Below are positions 62,080 to 64,000 of a stretch of DNA of 64,000 nucleotides, in pieces. The translations under genes were made by a program, and so were the position numbers. Each line of letters opens with the position of its first letter. Within the stretch, counting starts at the first letter, position 1. The notes under the pieces are model-generated. The model worked only from the letters and a program-made list of their open reading frames with translations. It ran no database searches and was not told where the DNA came from. This DNA comes from Ruminococcaceae bacterium HV4-5-B5C (lineage in GTDB: Bacteria; Bacillota; Clostridia; Oscillospirales; Acutalibacteraceae): NCBI GenBank assembly GCA_900184925.1, contig FXYJ02000010.1, forward strand, positions 1-64,000. The letters are read 5' to 3'.

Positions 62080-62274
62080 CTATCTCTGTTCACTCTTTAT
62101 ATATTTCCCGCTTTTGATCCTTGCATCTTTTGGCTTTTCAGCATCAGCAGGGATTGCCCAGGAGTAACCTATCCGAACCGCACCAGGAATACGCTGATTT
62201 GTACATAGCACTTGGATTCGTCTCGTTGAAATGCCCCACCTTTCAGAAGTTTGACGGATTGAAAGATATTCCAT
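62080..62274 (-). CDS. Small HTH protein, first gene of the defence operon
   Basis: A 64-residue DNA-binding protein: MEYLSIRQTSERWGISTRRI, VLCTNQRIPGAVRIGYSWAI and a basic tail. It is an excisionase-like (HTH_17) winged helix. By hand alignment, 28 of its first 52 residues equal those of the HTH in the Fic protein at 13213-14127. GGGGGG lies six bases before the start. Its transcript starts at a promoter overlapped by a 28-bp inverted repeat, so it may autorepress the operon; a role as excision factor is the alternative. Confidence 0.82.
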   Translation of the reverse strand: MEYLSIRQTSERWGISTRRIQVLCTNQRIPGAVRIGYSWAIPADAEKPKDARIKSGKYIKSEQR

Positions 62275-62421
62275 AGGGAGCCCCCCATACAAAAATGGCC
62301 CTGTATTTCTACAGGACATACGTTTCCAGTCAGCTGGCTACTATCAAGGAAATCAGATCCTGTAGTTTTGCGCCCACGGTCTTCCGATAATTTTCATTAG
62401 AAAAATATAAATTATGGCAAT

Positions 62422-62471
62422 ATTATAGTCGAAACTGCGAACAAAGTCAACGTTATTAACAACGTTGACTT
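62422..62471 (-). promoter_or_regulatory. Defence operon promoter with 11-bp inverted repeat over the -35 box
   Basis: On the minus strand, TTGACT (62450-62445) and TATAAT (62427-62422) are exactly 17 bp apart. The -35 box lies in one arm of a perfect inverted repeat, AAGTCAACGTT (62444-62454) and AACGTTGACTT (62461-62471). Occupancy would exclude RNA polymerase. The leader to 62274 is about 140 nt and contains a small hairpin CCTGTA-TTTC-TACAGG (62300-62315). Confidence 0.85.
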
Positions 62472-62736
62472 GCTTTTACAATTTCCCGGCGAAATACTTA
62501 CATAGTTAAAAACATTATTTACTGTCCGGTTGCTTTCAGCGTTTATCTTGCGCTACTCCGACTTCCAATGCGTGACTGATGGAAGCGTCCGTAGGATGCG
62601 TAGCCGCACAATTTATTGTGCGTTCAAAGGGGGGTTGGGGGCGCTGCCACCAACAAGCAATTTCACGGTTTTCGCGGTAGCGAAAAATCGGGAAATGTGC
62701 ATCGTGGGTACCACGATGCATTGCTTGCCATTTTTG
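62472..62736. other. Gene-free stretch with a cluster of hairpins; possible ICE end
   Basis: No gene. Consecutive inverted repeats: GCACAAT/ATTGTGC (62605-62621), a GTTGG/CCAAC pair around 62634-62655, TTTTCGC/GCGAAAA (62669-62686) and TGCATCGTGG/CCACGATGCA (62698-62720). The last lies 17 bp after the ABC exporter stop and may terminate it. The group also marks a composition change between the AT-rich operon and the exporter gene. Confidence 0.5.
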
Positions 62737-64000
62737 CTATCCGGCTTGCGCCATCTCGAACTGGGAGTTGTACAGGTTTGCGTAGAAGCCGCCCTTATCG
62801 AGCAGTTCCTCATGACGACCCTGCTCCACAATATCTCCGTCGTTCATCACGAGAATCAGATCCGCATCGCGAATGGTGGAAAGACGGTGGGCAATGACAA
62901 AACTCGTGCGGCCTTTCATCAGACGATCCATGGCCTTTTGGATCAGCACCTCGGTACGCGTATCGACCGAGCTTGTTGCTTCGTCTAGGATCAATATTTT
63001 TGGGTCGGCGAGGATTGCGCGTGCGATAGTCAGCAGTTGCTTCTGCCCCTGCGAAATATTGGAGGCTTCTTCGTCGAGCACCATATTGTATCCGTCCGGC
63101 AGTGCCCGGATAAAATTGTCGCAGTGCGCGGCCTTAGCGGCTTCAATCACTTCCTCATCGGTAGCGTCGAGCCGCCCATAACGGATATTTTCCATGATTG
63201 CGCCGTTGTAAAGCCAAGTGTCCTGCAGCACCATTCCGAATTTTGAGCGCAGCTTTTCTCGGGTGAAATCCCGGCTGTCATGTCCATCAATCCAAATAGC
63301 TCCGCCGTTCAGCTCATAAAACCGCATCAGCAATTTCACAATAGTGGTTTTTCCGGCACCTGTCGGACCAACAATGGCTACCTTCTGTCCGGGCTTCACC
63401 GACGCCGAAAAATCCTTTATGATGATTTTATCGGGCGAATAGCCAAAGCGCACGTTCTTGAATTCCACTTGATCCGCCGAAGGCTGCGCAATGTCCGCAC
63501 GTCCGGCGTCGGGAATTTCCTCTTTTTCATCCAGAAATTCGAAGACTCGTTCGGCTGCTGCCGCGGTCTGCTGAATCGTGTTGGAGATACCGGCCACCTG
63601 TGCCAGCGGCTGCGTAAAGGAACGGACATACTGAACAAAGGCCTGGATATCACCGACTGTGATTGCCTTTTGCACAGCCAGCCATCCACCGAGGATGCAC
63701 ATTACGACAAAGCCGATGTTACCGATAAAGCTCATGGCGGGCATCATCAGACCGGAAAGGAACTGAGACTTCCACGCCGAATTATAAAGCACCTTGTTCA
63801 GTTTATCGAATTCTTCTACGCTTTTCTCCTCTCCGTTGAAGGCCTTCATCACTAAGTGCCCGCCATACATTTCCTCAATATGACCGTTGATATGGCCGAG
63901 ATAATTTTGCTGCTGAACAAAGTATTTCTGCGATAATTTTGTAACAGCAGTCACAAGAATCAATGACAACGGAATGATCAGCAGCGTTACGAGCGTCATT
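62737..64000 (-). CDS. ABC exporter (permease-ATPase fusion), C-terminal part
   Basis: The last 420 residues of an ABC half-transporter, cut by the window edge. Membrane-domain helices (LSGLMMPAMSFIGNIGFVVM and neighbours) precede the nucleotide-binding domain: Walker A GPTGAGKTTIVKLLMRFYEL, Q-loop MVLQDTWLYNG, signature NISQGQKQLL (Gln in place of the first Gly of LSGGQ), Walker B KILILDEATSSVD and H-loop IAHRLST. This is the multidrug/lipid exporter group, usually a heterodimer with a second subunit encoded upstream, outside the window. Substrate unknown. Confidence 0.94.
   Translation of the reverse strand, partial: MTLVTLLIIPLSLILVTAVTKLSQKYFVQQQNYLGHINGHIEEMYGGHLVMKAFNGEEKSVEEFDKLNKVLYNSAWKSQFLSGLMMPAMSFIGNIGFVVMCILGGWLAVQKAITVGDIQAFVQYVRSFTQPLAQVAGISNTIQQTAAAAERVFEFLDEKEEIPDAGRADIAQPSADQVEFKNVRFGYSPDKIIIKDFSASVKPGQKVAIVGPTGAGKTTIVKLLMRFYELNGGAIWIDGHDSRDFTREKLRSKFGMVLQDTWLYNGAIMENIRYGRLDATDEEVIEAAKAAHCDNFIRALPDGYNMVLDEEASNISQGQKQLLTIARAILADPKILILDEATSSVDTRTEVLIQKAMDRLMKGRTSFVIAHRLSTIRDADLILVMNDGDIVEQGRHEELLDKGGFYANLYNSQFEMAQAG

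Noticed and set aside
52465..62274. Assignment of the defence operon to type I restriction, BREX, DISARM or Dnd/Ssp
   Set aside because: No HsdR/HsdS, PglZ, BrxC, DrmA/B, DndB-E or Ssp proteins were seen; the GHKL/Z1/PD-(D/E)XK/AIPR set does not fit these systems.

Overview
The window looks like a Clostridia (Firmicutes) chromosome, probably from the Oscillospiraceae/Ruminococcaceae side. Strong AGGAGG-type ribosome binding sites, frequent TTG and GTG starts, SEC-C methionine aminopeptidase, TnpW/TnpV/TTRAP families and a PrgI/VirB4/VirD4 transfer apparatus all fit that group. The species is not identifiable from the sequence alone.

Left part (1-7592), ordinary chromosome: a MarR-family gene cut by the window edge with a clear promoter and GGTACC-type operators; a divergent TetR/DHA2 efflux pair; a LysR and a DtxR-like regulator; an orphan HypB-type GTPase; methionine aminopeptidase; a metallophosphoesterase; and a small zinc-ribbon protein. 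From 7593 to 11557 lies a recombination module: hairpin-rich non-coding DNA, a sigma-like gene broken by one frameshift, an XRE regulator, a 23-residue peptide, TnpW and a large serine recombinase. It abuts the 3' part of a tRNA-Ala gene (11600-11659), a likely attachment site.

From about 11660 to 62500 runs an integrative and conjugative element (ICE). Its backbone is ParA/ParB, a replication-initiator-like protein, PcfB, VirD4, Maff2, a VirB6-like protein, PrgI, VirB4, an NlpC/P60 hydrolase, DUF4315, DUF4366, topoisomerase III, an ArdC-like antirestriction protein, TTRAP, a 2461-residue methylase/SNF2 helicase with a tnpV gene nested inside it in another frame, DUF3849, MobC, a CD1845-type membrane protein and an HxH relaxase. 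Cargo interrupts this backbone at several points, often more AT-rich or on the opposite strand: an unknown 362-residue protein with a Fic protein, a D-2-hydroxyacid dehydrogenase between two copies of a short repeat, HxlR/amidohydrolase and MerR/CMD pairs, a GNAT acetyltransferase behind an attenuator-like leader, an ECF sigma/anti-sigma pair, and an AhpD/Lrp pair. Three exported or membrane proteins follow ParB, two of which share a C-terminal module.

The most notable block is an eight-gene minus-strand operon at 52465-62274: a small HTH protein, a 79-residue conserved-looking small protein, a GHKL (MORC/MutL-like) ATPase, a Z1 helicase-like ATPase, a PD-(D/E)XK protein, an AIPR protein, a DNA cytosine methyltransferase and a Vsr endonuclease. 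Overlapping reading frames and one strong promoter, whose -35 box lies in a 28-bp inverted repeat, suggest one regulated restriction/defence unit. To its right an ABC exporter gene runs off the window; whether it is chromosome or further ICE cargo cannot be decided here.
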